Source: Dolomedes plantarius
Lineage: Eukaryota > Arthropoda > Arachnida > Araneae > Dolomedidae
Direction: 5' to 3'
Length of the DNA stretch: 64,000 nt
NCBI GenBank assembly: GCA_907164885.2
Contig: OU015496.1
Location: 163,419,850 to 163,483,849, forward strand
Program-made: the position numbers and the translations under genes
Notes under the pieces: generated by a model
Seen by the model: only the letters and a program-made list of their open reading frames with translations
Database searches by the model: none
Told to the model about the DNA's origin: nothing
Shown here: positions 1 to 10,768 of the stretch, in pieces
Layout: every line of letters begins with the position of its first letter
Position numbering within the stretch: position 1 is the stretch's first letter

Positions 1-657
1 GCACATAACTTGACCGTTGAAATCATCAGTTTTGTAGTCGTAGCTAAGGCAAATGGAAACTGTGGTGGGGCGAAGCAATGGCCGGGAGCTTCAAACATTT
101 TGTATCCATAACGTGCAATCAAAGTAGCGAGTGGCGAGGTAGATGGAGAGGCAATAAAACACCTAGGAACACATCAGGAAAAAGGCAGCTGGTTCATATA
201 AAGTCTTAATTTCCGACACTGTCTCGTAAAACATAAATTAGATTTACTCGAACACCTTTCGCGACGCTGGCCGGGACGGGGACGCTGCCCCGCCCGTACA
301 AATTTGACAGGAGCGAAAACTACATCTTTTCTGGCTGTGAGCAGACACCCAAATGCTACTGAATTATTGAGAAAAGCGCGGGGTTTTTCAGGCGGGTTGA
401 ACTTTAATTTTTTTAAAACTGACACGTGATTAAGTCGCGTCATATGAGGCGATGATCTTGCGATGTTCCAAGCCGTTCGCGTTATATAACTCTTATATAA
501 GCTTTGGCCACACGTGCCTTAGGGGAAAAACTAATAAACTATTTCGGTTTGGATTTAGGTGGCGATTCAAAGGTTAAGGGGACGGTATTCTGTTGCGTTA
601 GGATGAAGACTTTGGAACGGGCGTGATAAATAATAAAAAGGGTTTTAAATTTATTTC

Positions 658-725
658 ATATATATATATATATGTGTGTGTGTGTGTCTGTATATATATA
701 TATAGATAGATAGATAGGTAGATAC
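658..725. repeat. Compound microsatellite (TA)n-(TG)n-(TA)n-(GATA)n
   Basis: Alternating runs of TA, TG, TA again and GATA are read directly. Confidence 0.95.
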
Positions 726-904
726 CTATAAATATTTTTTTAAATACATACTAAAATATAACATTGACAAATATACAAAATTTATGTACGTTTGTGCTAG
801 GCCAAAAATTATCCGCACTTTCGCTGTATTCATCTGTAGGTTAGCTGTACAGTTTCTGGGAGCGTAGGTCGAGAATACCTGTATTTTCCGTCGTCTATGG
901 AAAG

Positions 905-1225
905 TTTGTCCTTCATCCATCAGACAGGACGATAGCCGAATGGCTAGGGCGCTGGTATTCGGTTCAGATCCTGTGGGTTCGTGTCCCACTATTGGCATGG
1001 ATGTTTGTAGCCGTTCGGAATCGGCTTTAAACTGTAGGTCCCGGTCTAATTAGCCATCGTGTAGCAAAAAGTTGACCGTAGCGCTCCAAACCAAACCAAA
1101 CCAAACCAATCGATCCCCACTCCTGGCATGAATGTTTGTTTTCGTTCAGAATCGGCCTTAAGCTGTAGTTCCCGGTCTAATTAGCTCTCGCGTAGCAAAA
1201 AATGACAGTAGCGCTCCAAACCAAA
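905..1225 (+). repeat. tRNA-derived SINE, family 1, one full copy plus a second partial copy
   Basis: The first copy has a tRNA-like head with an A-box-like TAGCCGAATGG and a B-box-like GGTTCGTGTCC. A body follows containing TAGCCGTTCGGAATCGGC, CCCGGTCTAATTAG and GTAGCGCTCC, and it ends in a CCAAA repeat tail. A second copy of the body without the head follows from about 1106 and ends with the same GTAGCGCTCCAAACC. Related copies occur at 13853-13915, 40187-40381, 44444-44530, 51541-51690 and 53280-53460. Head, body and simple tail are the classic SINE layout. Confidence 0.8.
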
Positions 1226-2333
1226 CCTTCATCCATGTGTCACTTTGGTTTGCTGCTGCTGCACAGTTGACAATGGCCGCATCAATCTTCGTTTGTACGA
1301 GAGACTAATAAAGCTGTGGTATTCAGGTTTTTTTATACTATGAAGCTGTATCAGAAGTCATAATCCAGCGAAGGCTCTCAGCATAATGTATGGAAAGTGA
1401 GTCGATGTGTATACAAATGGATTCAAGAGTTCTGAAACGGTCGGACAACTGTGAAGTAAAGAGAAAGATCAGAACAGCGATTCACATCCTCGTTTGAGTT
1501 TTTGCTCTTAGGTGAACTGTTTTGGAACCATCATGCAGAGAATCAAAATCAAACCTGTTAGGAAAGTCCATTGGCCTGGAATTAAGGGATGAAGACATCG
1601 AAGAGTTAGTAGGAAAAAACCCAAAGAGGAGAGCTCGGCACTGAGGAACTGAAAATAGAACAACAAAACATAATGGCTTAGGAACATTCTTCAAGTTAGA
1701 AGAATGAAAGAATGGAAGGCCTTACTTTACTGCTTCAAGTAATGGATAGAATCAGAAACTTTTGTTGAAAAATATCCCCCTTGCAAAGCTCTAGCAAGCC
1801 GAATTGGGAACTTTAAAAGTATTTTGAAACGTGGACAGAACAATGTTTCTCTTGATAGATCTGTTTTGAAACTCCCTAAATCTGAGTCTACAGCAGGGTT
1901 TAGCCGCAGACATGAGACAAAGAACCCCTGTTTAAGTGCCTTTTTCTTTATTGAAAGGGGACTCTCCTTCCAATAAATCATCCCATTAATCCACGAACTC
2001 CTCTCTTTACTGGTTAAGTGAAGTTAAATTGCATTTTATTTTGTCTAATTATTGTTTTTATTCTAGTTTTGAGATTCAGCATCTAAAACAACCCTACCAG
2101 CATATAAATTGCCAAGCAAATGTGAAATTGTGGGGGTTCAGTAGCACATTATTTCAGTTTACATTTCCCCTTATGGTAAAAAATTATTTCTGTAGTCCTC
2201 GTTTTCGGATATTCGTCATGCCCTCTGCAACCAATTAACGTCGAGTACCGCGGTATCACAATATATAATTTTGGCTATATATATAATTTTATCTATATAT
2301 ATATATATAATTTTTGCAATTCTTCCTCGATAG

Positions 2334-2519
2334 GGTGATTCCGGAGGTCCCCTAGTCCATCTAAGTGCAGACAAAGTGCCCATCCAGTTAGGTGTAGCCT
2401 CCTACGGTAGCGCCATCGCCCCATGCGGCACCGTCACTGCGGCCGTCTGGACCCGGGTCAGCTCCTTCAACGATTTCATCATGGAACAGGCTGCCGGAGA
2501 TGAAATCTGTACGGTTTAG
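2334..2519 (+). CDS. Protease gene A, last exon (S195 exon)
   Basis: This is the final exon of a secreted S1A serine protease. It opens in phase 0 after acceptor CTCGATAG and encodes 61 residues beginning [10 protein letters not shown], the S195 nucleophile motif, then stops at TAG (2517-2519). The S1-pocket wall reads ASYGSAIAPC, so residue 215 is Tyr rather than the usual Trp and 216 is Gly; the Cys after it should pair with C191 of the missing exon 6. The later VWTRVSSFNDFI is the usual C-terminal helix region. The position equivalent to 226 is Ala and that of 225 is Ala instead of Pro. The exon is an open, undamaged paralogue of 39570-39767. Residue 189 lies in the upstream exon outside the window, so specificity cannot be read for this copy. 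Confidence 0.9.
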   Translation, partial: GDSGGPLVHLSADKVPIQLGVASYGSAIAPCGTVTAAVWTRVSSFNDFIMEQAAGDEICTV

Positions 2520-2524
2520 CAGGG

Positions 2525-3049
2525 AGGCTGCAAGCCGTGAATGACATTTCCTGTAACTTCATGTAATTTTCTAAGCTAACGATTAAATAAAATGTTCCTC
2601 CTCTTAATGCTTTAGTCTCTTGTTTATCACTGATAAAGTTGTAATAGCAGTGTCTCAATATCAGTGTAGCGCATGCAAAAACAACTCTGCATCTGCCCCC
2701 AAATTTTGATGTGACACTTAGAAATCTTCTGAAACGAAAAACTCGTAAGGAACCCAGGCAAAAGGGGTCGGCTATGTGGCGACCACAGCGAAATATATTC
2801 CAACGAATCCAGCAACCATGGACCTAGATGTTGTAGATCTATACAGGCGAGTCATGGATCTAAGGTCCTAGGATGATTACAGTGATGAATAACTAAAAAG
2901 TTGTCTTTGAATAAAACCCCGTTTTCCTAAGACAGAAGATTCGACTGAAATTTGTAAGAGTTTCCAGGTCATACAAAGCTTATGAAGAGGCTAGCATTTC
3001 CCCCTATTTACAAAGTTAAAGCAGACTGCCGCCAACATAATAAACCTAG

Positions 3050-3050
<1 letters not shown>
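2525..3050 (+). repeat. Duplicated 3' flank, copy 1 (downstream of gene A)
   Basis: The 3' UTR and following sequence align by eye with 39773-40467, the flank of gene B. Shared landmarks are CTAAGCTAACGATTAAATAA, GCATGCAAAAACAAC / CCATGCAAAAACAAC, ACCATGGACCTAGATGTTGT, TATGAAGAGGCTAGCATTT and AACCTAGCTATATA. The protease cluster therefore grew by duplication of units larger than the exons. Copy 2 carries a SINE absent here. Confidence 0.85.
2586..2591 (+). terminator. Polyadenylation signal AATAAA of gene A
   Basis: A canonical AATAAA lies about 67 nt after the stop codon. The paralogous position downstream of gene B reads AATAAG. Confidence 0.7.

Positions 3051-3137
<87 letters not shown>
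3051..3137. repeat. (TA)n microsatellite
   Basis: An uninterrupted TA run of about 87 bp. It begins at the same flank position (AACCTAGC) where the gene B copy has an AT-centred palindrome. Confidence 0.97.
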
Positions 3138-3140
<3 letters not shown>

Positions 3141-3924
3141 ATGGTCTGTGTGAGGCCAATTGTGATAAACTATTCAAAGCGCTACCTGTTTGATTGGCCA
3201 ATAAATATCGTCTCTTGCGTTGTGTTACAAATACGATATGAGCCTTCTGATTGAAAAATAATAGATTTATTGGAGCAAAAACACATATATAGTTCATAAC
3301 AGTAACTCATCACATTTACTTTATTCAATTACCATTCTTATTCATTACACTTTAAAATATGCATTCAATTTCATACCCCTCAATCAGATATGGCTTACTT
3401 ATTATTCATTAATTATTTACTCATGAGGTATTATACTTAACCCATTACCTGTGAAATATATATCAGAAAAATGCACCAAAATTGGAAAATTTTATCCGAC
3501 TAACTTTGCGAAACACTCATTCCCAATTCGCGTCTTTATAACTTGACCACACCCCCATATGTAACTAATGAAATAAATGAAGGACAAATATCGCCATCTA
3601 CTGTGAAAATAGGAAAATAATCCATTCGAAAGGAAAACGGGCATCACGGAAAATAATCACTAATTTTTCTCCTGCCCGAACTGAGCTTGGCCATCACAAA
3701 TATTGCCCATTGCGGTTGTCCGAATTGGGTTCGGGCGTCACTTGTAAGGGGTTAAAAACACTTCTGTGATTCAACTTAGCAATTGTCATTAACTACGTCA
3801 CTTAATTAAATATGGATGAGAGCCAGTGAGGCAAACACTACTTAGTGATCTTTAATTAACGTCACACATACCTGGTGAGTTGCATTTTTCGAAGATCATC
3901 ATGAACACCGACTCGGCTGGGTAG
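3138..3924. other. Intergenic, nothing recognised
   Basis: AT-rich unique-looking sequence with no supported exon and no clear terminal repeats. A GC-richer patch at about 3640-3760 is unassigned. Confidence 0.5.
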
Positions 3925-5034
3925 TCATCATTTAGGGATGGTCTTTTGTATTGAGACACGTTCCGCGATGTGATGCTCTCTTTCTGTCTGCGACAGGGGC
4001 GTAGGCTTGTTGGTTTCCGCTGTCCAGTGCTGGTATCAATCGGTCCCTTGGGACGGAGTAATTCACTCTCAGTAGACCTCCTCTTTCTGCATCCGTAGCT
4101 GGTTCTTTGAATGTCAACGATGTGCCTTGAGTCGTGTAGCTCATTTCAGGCTGTCATCATGTCTCGTGTGGTTTTCTTCCCCTTATTATCGACTTTGCCT
4201 CCGTGCTATCATCTCTGCTCTCCCGGAGGTAAATGGCTCGTGGTTCTCATTCTTTATCGCACTGCACGACACAACTCCGATTCTTTTCTCAAATCAATTT
4301 GTCTCAAACGGCAATCATCTCAATCCTACGACTGGTTATCTGCTCGGACCGTTGCTTTTTCTATTGTCGCTGCAAGCCGTGCTCCGTTTATCTCGCTCAA
4401 ATCAAGTCTACTCTTTCAGTTTCGTTGTATGGGGCGGTCATCTCAGTTCTACGTATCAAAAACAAATCTGCCTGTTCAATCTTTTCTTGCTTCTCTAATA
4501 TCTTTCATCCTTCCTCATTGGCTTCTCCTTCTTTCTCATTCCCTTGGCCATATACTTTTCTGTCTTAATTTATTGGTTCTCCTTCCTCCTTCTCGAAGCT
4601 TCCATTACCGCCTTCGCTAAGGACGTGTCGCTTTTCCTCATTATAATTTCTCTTCTTACGGTTACCTCCGATTTCTTGGATCTCCATCAGTTTCTTGTTT
4701 CGATTCCCGTAGCTAACTCATTCCTCCATTCATCGTTCCCTCTCTTTTATTCATCCCGCACTTAATCACCATTTCTTCACATCTGCATCCCCTTTTCTTT
4801 GGCCGTGCAGTTTACTTAACAGTTGCTTCAAGCTAACTAAGTCCTTTCAATTCGTCTACTTCTCCGTTTGTCACTTCCTTTTTTCATCCATTTCTCCCCT
4901 TTTTGCGGTCTCCCGTCTCATTCTCCTTTATCTTTCTTTAATCTTTCCTGCCATCTTTACAATCTTTCTTCGTAATTCTGGTCCTTTTATTTCATTCTTT
5001 AACTTTATTCAATGTCGCCGCCATATACCCCGCG

Positions 5035-5037
<3 letters not shown>
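3925..5037 (-). other. Pyrimidine-rich tract, possibly leader/gag of a decayed retroelement
   Basis: The + strand is strongly C/T-biased for about 900 bp (4130-5037), so all three + frames are open for long stretches without looking like protein. The complementary strand is purine-rich, and one minus frame (3932-4144) starts MSYTTQGTSLTF and has more ordinary composition. A similar purine-rich block of unknown origin lies at about 11900-12750 on the + strand. Decayed retroelement sequence is a guess; no LTR, primer-binding site or protein family was recognised. Confidence 0.3.

Positions 5038-5067
<30 letters not shown>
5038..5067. repeat. (TA)n tract at the left end of a Tc1 element
   Basis: An alternating TA run ends exactly where the terminal CAGTGGT of the next element begins. 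Confidence 0.95.
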
Positions 5068-5068
<1 letters not shown>

Positions 5069-6725
5069 TGGTGAATGTTTTTCCACTTTCAATGCTTAAA
5101 AAACTGTTACATTTCACTCAGTGCAATGATTCGTATATCAAATGAACGGATAATTAAAGCATTTTTCAACACAATAAACAGAGGTCGAATATTTGCATTA
5201 CAAGCTAGGTTATGCTACTTTCAGTCAGACAAAGAAGTACAGATGCGTGAGATTCAAGAAGGGGACTGTAGTACCAGCTGATCAAAATCGTCGTTCTGAG
5301 GACAAATGAATAGGTTTCGTTTATGAACAGGTACAAGGTCATTTTCGAAGGTGGGAATGGTCGCTTAGGCTGTTTCATTTTGAAGAATAAAGTTGGTTAC
5401 GGAAGTGCAATTATGGTTGGACGTTTGTGTATATTTTTTCGTGTTATTGACTGTGTAAAAATATAATTAAAACAATGTCGTCGAGGAAAAGTGGTGACTG
5501 TTCACCCAAGAAGAGGTCCAGGGTTGTTGTGTTAGAGAAAATGGTTTTTCGTATTCAGCAATTGCGAGAGAAGTTTTAGGAATGTGACAACATCAGGAGT
5601 ATGAAAGTTTTGTTTACGCTATCAGGAAACACAATCTGTATAAAACAAGGAATTAAAAGGCCGGAATAAGAGCAAAATAACTGTTGATAGGAGAAGAAAA
5701 CGAATTTTCCTCGGGGACAGATGGATGTTGACTTCGGCCATTAGCAGTGAACTGAGAGCAACTGGTGTTTTTGTCACAGCAAGAACGGTACAGAGAAGCC
5801 TAACAGAGGTTGGCATAAAAGATATGATTCCCTGAAAAAAGCTATTGTTAAATAAGAAGCAGTGGCATGAACGAATACAGGGAACAAAAGAACACATTGC
5901 ATGGATCAGGGGAAACAAGTGATATGGAGTGACGAAACTAAGATATGTATATATAAGTGATGGGAGAAAATATGTGAGACGTCGCATTGGGGAAGAGATT
6001 ACATTCAAGACATGCAGATTACATTCAAGCGACAACAACGAATCCTACAAGTGTTATGATCTGGGCTTGTCAGCAGATTCTGTAGGTCGCCTTCTTGTCA
6101 TAGATGGTACACTGAACAGCAGAAAGTACATTGACACCATCCTGTAATCAAAACTTCTACCTTCTATCGGTGATCTTTTGCCAGATAATGCCCCTTTTTT
6201 ATGAGCAGGGTTCGTTTCCCTGACACACTGCAGGGACATGCCAACAGTGGGTCATGGAGAATGCCATACAGTTGCTGGGATGGCCAGGAAATAGCCCAAA
6301 CCCCCATAGAACACTTGTGGTTCCGTTTGAAAAGAATAGTACATCTGATGCATCCCTCCAATAAATTAACTGAGGTTATAATTGTCTCATGGCACAACAT
6401 AATAAGCAAAGAAAAGTTCCAAATATTGGTTGGCTCAATACCACATCACTGTGCTGCTGTCTTGAAAAATAAAAGATACCTAACGAAATACTGATATTAC
6501 AGGGACATAGTAAGTACACAGATATTTTTACCCTAAGTGTAGTTTTCAATGCCTACCTTCCGTTGTAATGCAAATATTTGACCTCAGTGTATTGTGTTGT
6601 ATTCAGCATTAAATTTCCTTTTATTTGATATATCAATCATTGCACTTCATGAAGCGTAGTAGTTTTTATGAGCATTTAAAGTTGAAAAACATTCAAATTT
6701 CAAAAAGTGTCTATAATTTTGGCCA
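5068..6725 (+). mobile_element. Tc1-like transposon with about 150 bp terminal inverted repeats, decayed
   Basis: The left arm (CAGTGGT at 5068, AATGTTTTTC, GTGCAATGATTCGTATATCAA, ATATTTGCATTACAA up to about 5210) is matched inverted at about 6550-6725 (TTGTAATGCAAATATTTGAC, GATATATCAATCATTGCAC, GAAAAACATT). The right end continues into AATTTTGGCCA, whereas the left arm lacks that subterminal piece, so the left arm carries a small internal deletion. A degenerate Tc1 transposase frame lies between. Confidence 0.8.
5475..6494 (+). pseudogene. Tc1-like transposase pseudogene
   Basis: From ATG 5475 the frame starts MSSRKSGDCSPKKRSR and then breaks up. Recognisable Tc1 pieces follow: VTARTVQRSLTEVG (end of the DNA-binding region), KKQWHERIQ, then VIDGTLNSRKYID and IEHLWFRLKR, which carries the catalytic Glu region. 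It ends with VLKNKRYLTKY and a stop, which fits the family C-terminus. Several frame changes and in-frame stops separate these pieces, so no functional enzyme is possible. The match is to the IS630-Tc1-mariner DD34E family. Confidence 0.75.
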
Positions 6726-7000
6726 TTTACCACGAAAACTTATTCTAATAAGCGGGATATTCCATTATCCGGGATCACATTGACACACCCACAATGTTTC
6801 AAGTTACAGTTAAACCAAGAAAACTTTAAAAATTACATAAACCATAGGCATATTTAAACTATTATAATTAACAAATAATTTATTAATTAAAATTAAGAAA
6901 TACTTTAAACACATTAAAATTTAGAAATTCGAGGAGAAATGAGCTAATTTTATTGTAAAATATACATATTTCCCTTAATTTATGGAAAATAATTACAATG

Positions 7001-7267
7001 TTACGTATTTGTTGCTAAAAAAGCGGAAATTTCAAACTGTTTACTGTTCTGTGAATGCAGAAAATCTGTTATTTGATTTTCTAGTTTATAAAGTAAGTGA
7101 AAGTCTGCATTTGGCTTCGTTTCCAAGAAAAGTCTTATAATATCACAAGCGTTATTAACTTCAACATGTGACGGAATCTTTTCAACGATACATTCTTCAT
7201 AAAATTCATTTTCATTGGCTTTGCTTTGATTAAGTTGAGGGTCTAAAGTTTCACCACATTCTACCAA
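7001..7267 (-). pseudogene. pogo/Tigger-like transposase C-terminal fragment
   Basis: A minus-strand open segment of about 88 codons ends in sequence of the type NSKQFEISAFLATNT. An acidic stretch followed by NNACDIIRLFLETK and a helix-rich tail resembles the C-terminal end of Tigger/Jerky-type transposases. The upstream catalytic domain is missing or unreadable. Confidence 0.45.
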
Positions 7268-7713
7268 GTCATTGTCAGAGTTTACAAAATTGGAAAAATT
7301 TGTTGCATTTCCAGTCGTTCAAGACTTTTTCCTTATTTTTTAACAATTATGGAACTTGAGCTTGGGATATCTCAAACATTTTTTTAGAGTTGTAATTGCG
7401 TAAACTTATTTATTTTTGCAAACTCAAAAACTTTTACTTTTTCTTTTAAAGTAAGATATTTTCGTCTCGAAGACAATGTGGTAGAGCACAAGAGAGATGA
7501 CTGATTTCACGAAAGTTAACTGTTGAACTAATCGCCGTAGAAAATGTACAGTTAAATGTCCAAGGCTAGAGACCCCACGTTAAATGTTGCGCTTCTCCGA
7601 AGAGATTCGTTACAGCTGATAATCCCCGTCCCCTTCAAGATAAAGACCTGTTGATGTTTCATACTTCCTTCACACCTCCCCCACAATATCTAGCTCTCAT
7701 CTGGGGTTGAAGC

Positions 7714-8074
7714 TTATTTTTCATTCTCTGAATAGGGAATCGTAGGATGAGCGGCCGAACAATACGGGGGAGGGGGAGGGCTAGTAAAAGAAAACAACAA
7801 CAGTGAATTGCCCTTCAAATACAAGAAATCGCCATTTCCTGCGATTGCAAACTTTCTGCGAAGTGACAAATTTGCTTTGAAAGACATTCTGTTACTGCAC
7901 ATTCATTATTGTACTTTACAGAAAAAAATTCTGAAAAGAAGTGTGGGAAATAGAAAAAGATTGATATCGTCATGGCTAAAAATTATTCCTTTAAGCGGGA
8001 TAGCTTCAAAACATAATATTCCTTTAACCGGGAAATTTAACACAGAAACAAATTACTGCGGTTTGGTACATTGA
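7714..8074 (+). other. Interior of the pogo-like relic, no supported gene
   Basis: Two short overlapping open frames here on opposite strands have no family features. The segment carries repeated TTTAAGCGGGATAG / TTTAACCGGGA units, i.e. subterminal transposon DNA. Confidence 0.45.
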
Positions 8075-8132
8075 AAATTTATTACATTAACCGGGATATT
8101 CCTTTAAACGATATTCCATTAAGCGGGTTCGA

Positions 8133-8134
<2 letters not shown>

Positions 8135-8180
<46 letters not shown>
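8135..8180. repeat. (TA)n tract
   Basis: An uninterrupted TA run directly abuts the pogo-like terminus CGACTG. Confidence 0.95.
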
Positions 8181-8183
<3 letters not shown>

Positions 8184-8189
8184 GGACTT

Positions 8190-8690
8190 AAGCGGGAACG
8201 AAATAATTATTCTAAATTTAAAGGGGGCTTAGTAATTAATTTATTGTCGTGGCGTAATTCGCCACTATTCTCATATCTTGGTTCGAAATACATCGAGAGA
8301 AATCGGGGAAATTCCCTTTGGATTGATTAACATCTGTAGCCACACCCATGGTTCATCGCCGGTGTATGCGTCACAGAGATCATGTGGGCATGCGCGGTGG
8401 CTTTGGATGGCAGAAAAACAATAGCGTTTAATCGGACGGCGGGAAATTCTTGATGGAGATAGTCACGCGTCTCGCGGGAGCTTGATGATTCTTGGATTTA
8501 ATTTATCAGATTGAATCAGGTAGCTTAAGATTTTGGAAATAAACGATGTTCGATATATTAATTGTAGTTATTTGCCACCGGCCTTTTAATTCATTGACTG
8601 CCATAACTTTAATAATTAAGTAAAGATATCAAGAAGGAGTAAGTTTGGATTTAAGACGACGTAATTAGAAGGGTGTAAGTAGCGAGCCCG

Positions 8691-8692
<2 letters not shown>
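8190..8692 (+). other. GC-richer block, candidate solo LTR
   Basis: Between two (TA)n tracts lies a non-coding block with moderate GC content and an AATAAA-like GAAATAAACG at about 8538. A (GCGCGGTGGC) rich stretch lies upstream. This resembles an LTR promoter/poly-A layout, but no second copy or target duplication is visible, so the call is tentative. Confidence 0.2.

Positions 8693-8693
<1 letters not shown>

Positions 8694-8767
<74 letters not shown>
8694..8767. repeat. (TA)n tract
   Basis: An uninterrupted TA run of about 74 bp. Confidence 0.97.
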
Positions 8768-8769
<2 letters not shown>

Positions 8770-8937
8770 TATACAATATTAAAAGTTAAGTATGACACAA
8801 ACTTGTGGAAAATGTGATTTTTAAGTTACAAAACCTCTTTGTACACACTATTTGACCGTGCCGTATCGACGCATCCAGGGAAAGAATCTCTAAGGTAAAA
8901 TGTAAATTTTAAACTTCGATTTTGAAACAAAAGTACA

Positions 8938-9165
8938 ATGGGTCATTCTAAATTAACAATTCGTCAGAAGCGTAGATTTTATTCATTAAAATGGTACCTC
9001 ATTTATCGATTTGGGTTAAGCATGAAGGAAGAAAAAGGGATCGTCAGAAAAAATCACATATTAAAAACTATATACTATATTGGATTGCCCGGAAAGTTCA
9101 TGCTGATTTTCGGTAGGTGGCGTAAGGACAGGTCTGAATCTATCAGAACGATTGAATACAAATGA
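8938..9165 (+). other. Unrecognised 75-codon open frame
   Basis: The frame starts MGHSKLTIRQKRRF and is Lys/Arg-rich. The opening faintly resembles a DNA-binding transposase N-terminus, but nothing after it supports this. It lies just upstream of the mariner relic and may be transposon debris. Confidence 0.2.
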
Positions 9166-9260
9166 CATGCGTACATATCTAAAAAAAAGTACTTCAGCAT
9201 ACTTGGAAAAAAGTTTGGTTACAATACGTTAATTTTTGTCAGTTTTATACGCCTTTGAAT

Positions 9261-10240
9261 ATGGAAGAAAACAAAGTGCATTTTAGGCATTTAATGATTT
9301 TCTTTTACAGGAAAGGCAAAAATGCCACACAAGCGGCAAACAAGATATGAGCTGTTTATGACGAAGGAGATGTAACTGAAAGAATTGTGCGGAAGTGGTT
9401 TGCTAGGTTTAAAGCTGGTGATTTCAACCTTAAAGATCAAGAACGCCCGGGTAGTCCCTCCATCACAGATGAAGATCAGATGAAAAGACTGATCGAGTAT
9501 AACTCACGATATACGACACAAAATCTAGCAGAAATGTTAAATATGTCAAAATTCACCATCCACGAGCATTTTGTGAAGCTTGGCTACATAAGCCGATTTG
9601 ATGTATGGGTTCCCCACGATTTAGCTTAGAAATATCTGATGAATCGTATTTCCATTTGCGTATCGCTCTATAAAGACGATGATGAGACACCATTTTTGAA
9701 GGAAGTAGTGATGGGGGAAGGAAACTGCAACCTTTATAATAATGTTGGGTGAAAAAGATCTTGGGGAAAGCGGATGAACCACCTTTAGCCACCCCAAAAG
9801 CCAGTCTTCATCCAAAGAAGGCCATGCTCTGTGTCTGGTGGGATTGGAAAGGGATCCTGTATTATGAACTTTTATCAAACAACGAGACGATTAATTCAGA
9901 GAAGTATTGTTCCCAATTAGACGAATTAAAGAGAGCAATTGTACAAAAACGTCCAGAAATAGCAAATCGGAAGGGCGTCCTGTTTCATCAGGACAATGCG
10001 CAACCTCGTTGTCTTTGATAACTCGACAAAAGTTGTTGAAGCTCAGTTGGAATGTTCTACCGTATCCACAATATTCACCAGACTTCGCGCCCTCTGATTT
10101 CCACCTATTTTGATCATTTCAAATACCCTTAATGGAAAAAACTTCAACTCTTTGGTCGAAATAAAAAAAACAAGTAGAAACGTTTTTCACTGAAAAATCT
10201 GAGAGATTCTGGAAGGAAGGAATTTTCAACTTTAACTAAT
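9261..10240 (+). pseudogene. mariner-type transposase pseudogene
   Basis: From ATG 9261 the frame starts MEENKVHFRHLMIFF. It continues with VRKWFARFKAGDF, NLKDQERPGSPS and LAEMLNMSKFTIHEH, the two-HTH DNA-binding region of mariner transposases. After a stop at about 9627 the catalytic half reappears in other frames: LHPKKAMLCVWWDWKG, FHQDNAQPR and YSPDFAPSDFHLF. The last two carry the second and third catalytic Asp positions of the DD34D set. At least three frame breaks make it inactive. Terminal inverted repeats were not resolved. Confidence 0.85.
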
Positions 10241-10768
10241 TGTCACGGGCACTCAAAATGAATAGCCAAGTGGGTTTCTTAGTAATGAGAAATTCTTTAA
10301 CTTCTATCACAGACACCTCTTCTATAGGTGCGGTTTCTTCTGGTTGCTGAAAACGAGAAAAAAATATTTTGTTTATTTTCAATAAAACAACTTGACTACA
10401 CAATCGTGTAGTTGGAAAAACTATTATAGCCCATTGTTAGACATATCGTCGATGGGGACAATAAATTTTTTCAGTTTGACTTTTTCAATAGAAAATTATT
10501 ACTGTAAAATAGTATAGATTATTACTGTGAAATAGTACAGTGCTGGCTATTAAAATTGCAACACCGTGAAGGAGGGATGATACAAACGTCAAATTAGCAT
10601 GAAAGGAAGAAGATGGTGGGATATGCAAATGATTAGCGTTTAAGCGCAATCGAACGACGCAGGAGAGAGAAACGTCATCTAAAACTCTGTATAAAATGAA
10701 ATTTACACAGCGGGTTTCTCATTCGGGAATCGCATTTGAATGTTGCATGTTTGTGAGAAGATCATTTT

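Larger units (their letters stand above)
1..2333. other. Intron 6 of protease gene A (partial), repeat-bearing
   Basis: This stretch precedes the last exon of gene A and should be its intron 6, because the matching paralogue intron is phase 0 and ends with the same acceptor context (TTCTTCCTCGATAG). No exon 6 homologue (pattern EC ... KIC ... GxCN followed by a GTAAG donor) is visible here, so exon 6 must lie left of the window. It holds a mixed TA/TG/GATA microsatellite at 658-725, two SINE copies at 905-1225 and an interrupted (TA)n at 2268-2310. Open frames in it are short and look random. Confidence 0.55.
6735..8135 (-). mobile_element. pogo/Tigger-like DNA transposon relic
   Basis: The right end is sharp: ATTCCATTAAGCGGGTTCGACTG abuts (TA)n, reading as a CAGTCGAACCCGC terminus on the other strand. 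Repeats of the AAGCGGGATATTCC type recur near both ends (6750-6780 and 7990-8130), as is usual for pogo-family subterminal regions. The left end is less sharp. A transposase C-terminal fragment is encoded on the minus strand at 7001-7267. Confidence 0.6.

Noticed and set aside
905..980. A functional tRNA gene at the SINE head
   Set aside because: The acceptor and anticodon arms do not fold and the sequence is joined to a repeated SINE body found at several sites.
1..2333. Exon 6 of gene A inside the window
   Set aside because: No segment encoding the EC ... KIC ... CN pattern before a GTAAG donor was seen.
3051..3137. Tyr-Ile repeat peptides encoded by (TA)n tracts here and at about ten other places
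   Set aside because: They are translations of microsatellite DNA and change length with the repeat.
4111..4620. A 169-codon + strand open frame rich in Leu, Ser and Phe
   Set aside because: It lies in a C/T-biased tract where three + frames are open at once. Composition explains both the openness and the membrane-like look; no domain or homologous repeat supports a protein.
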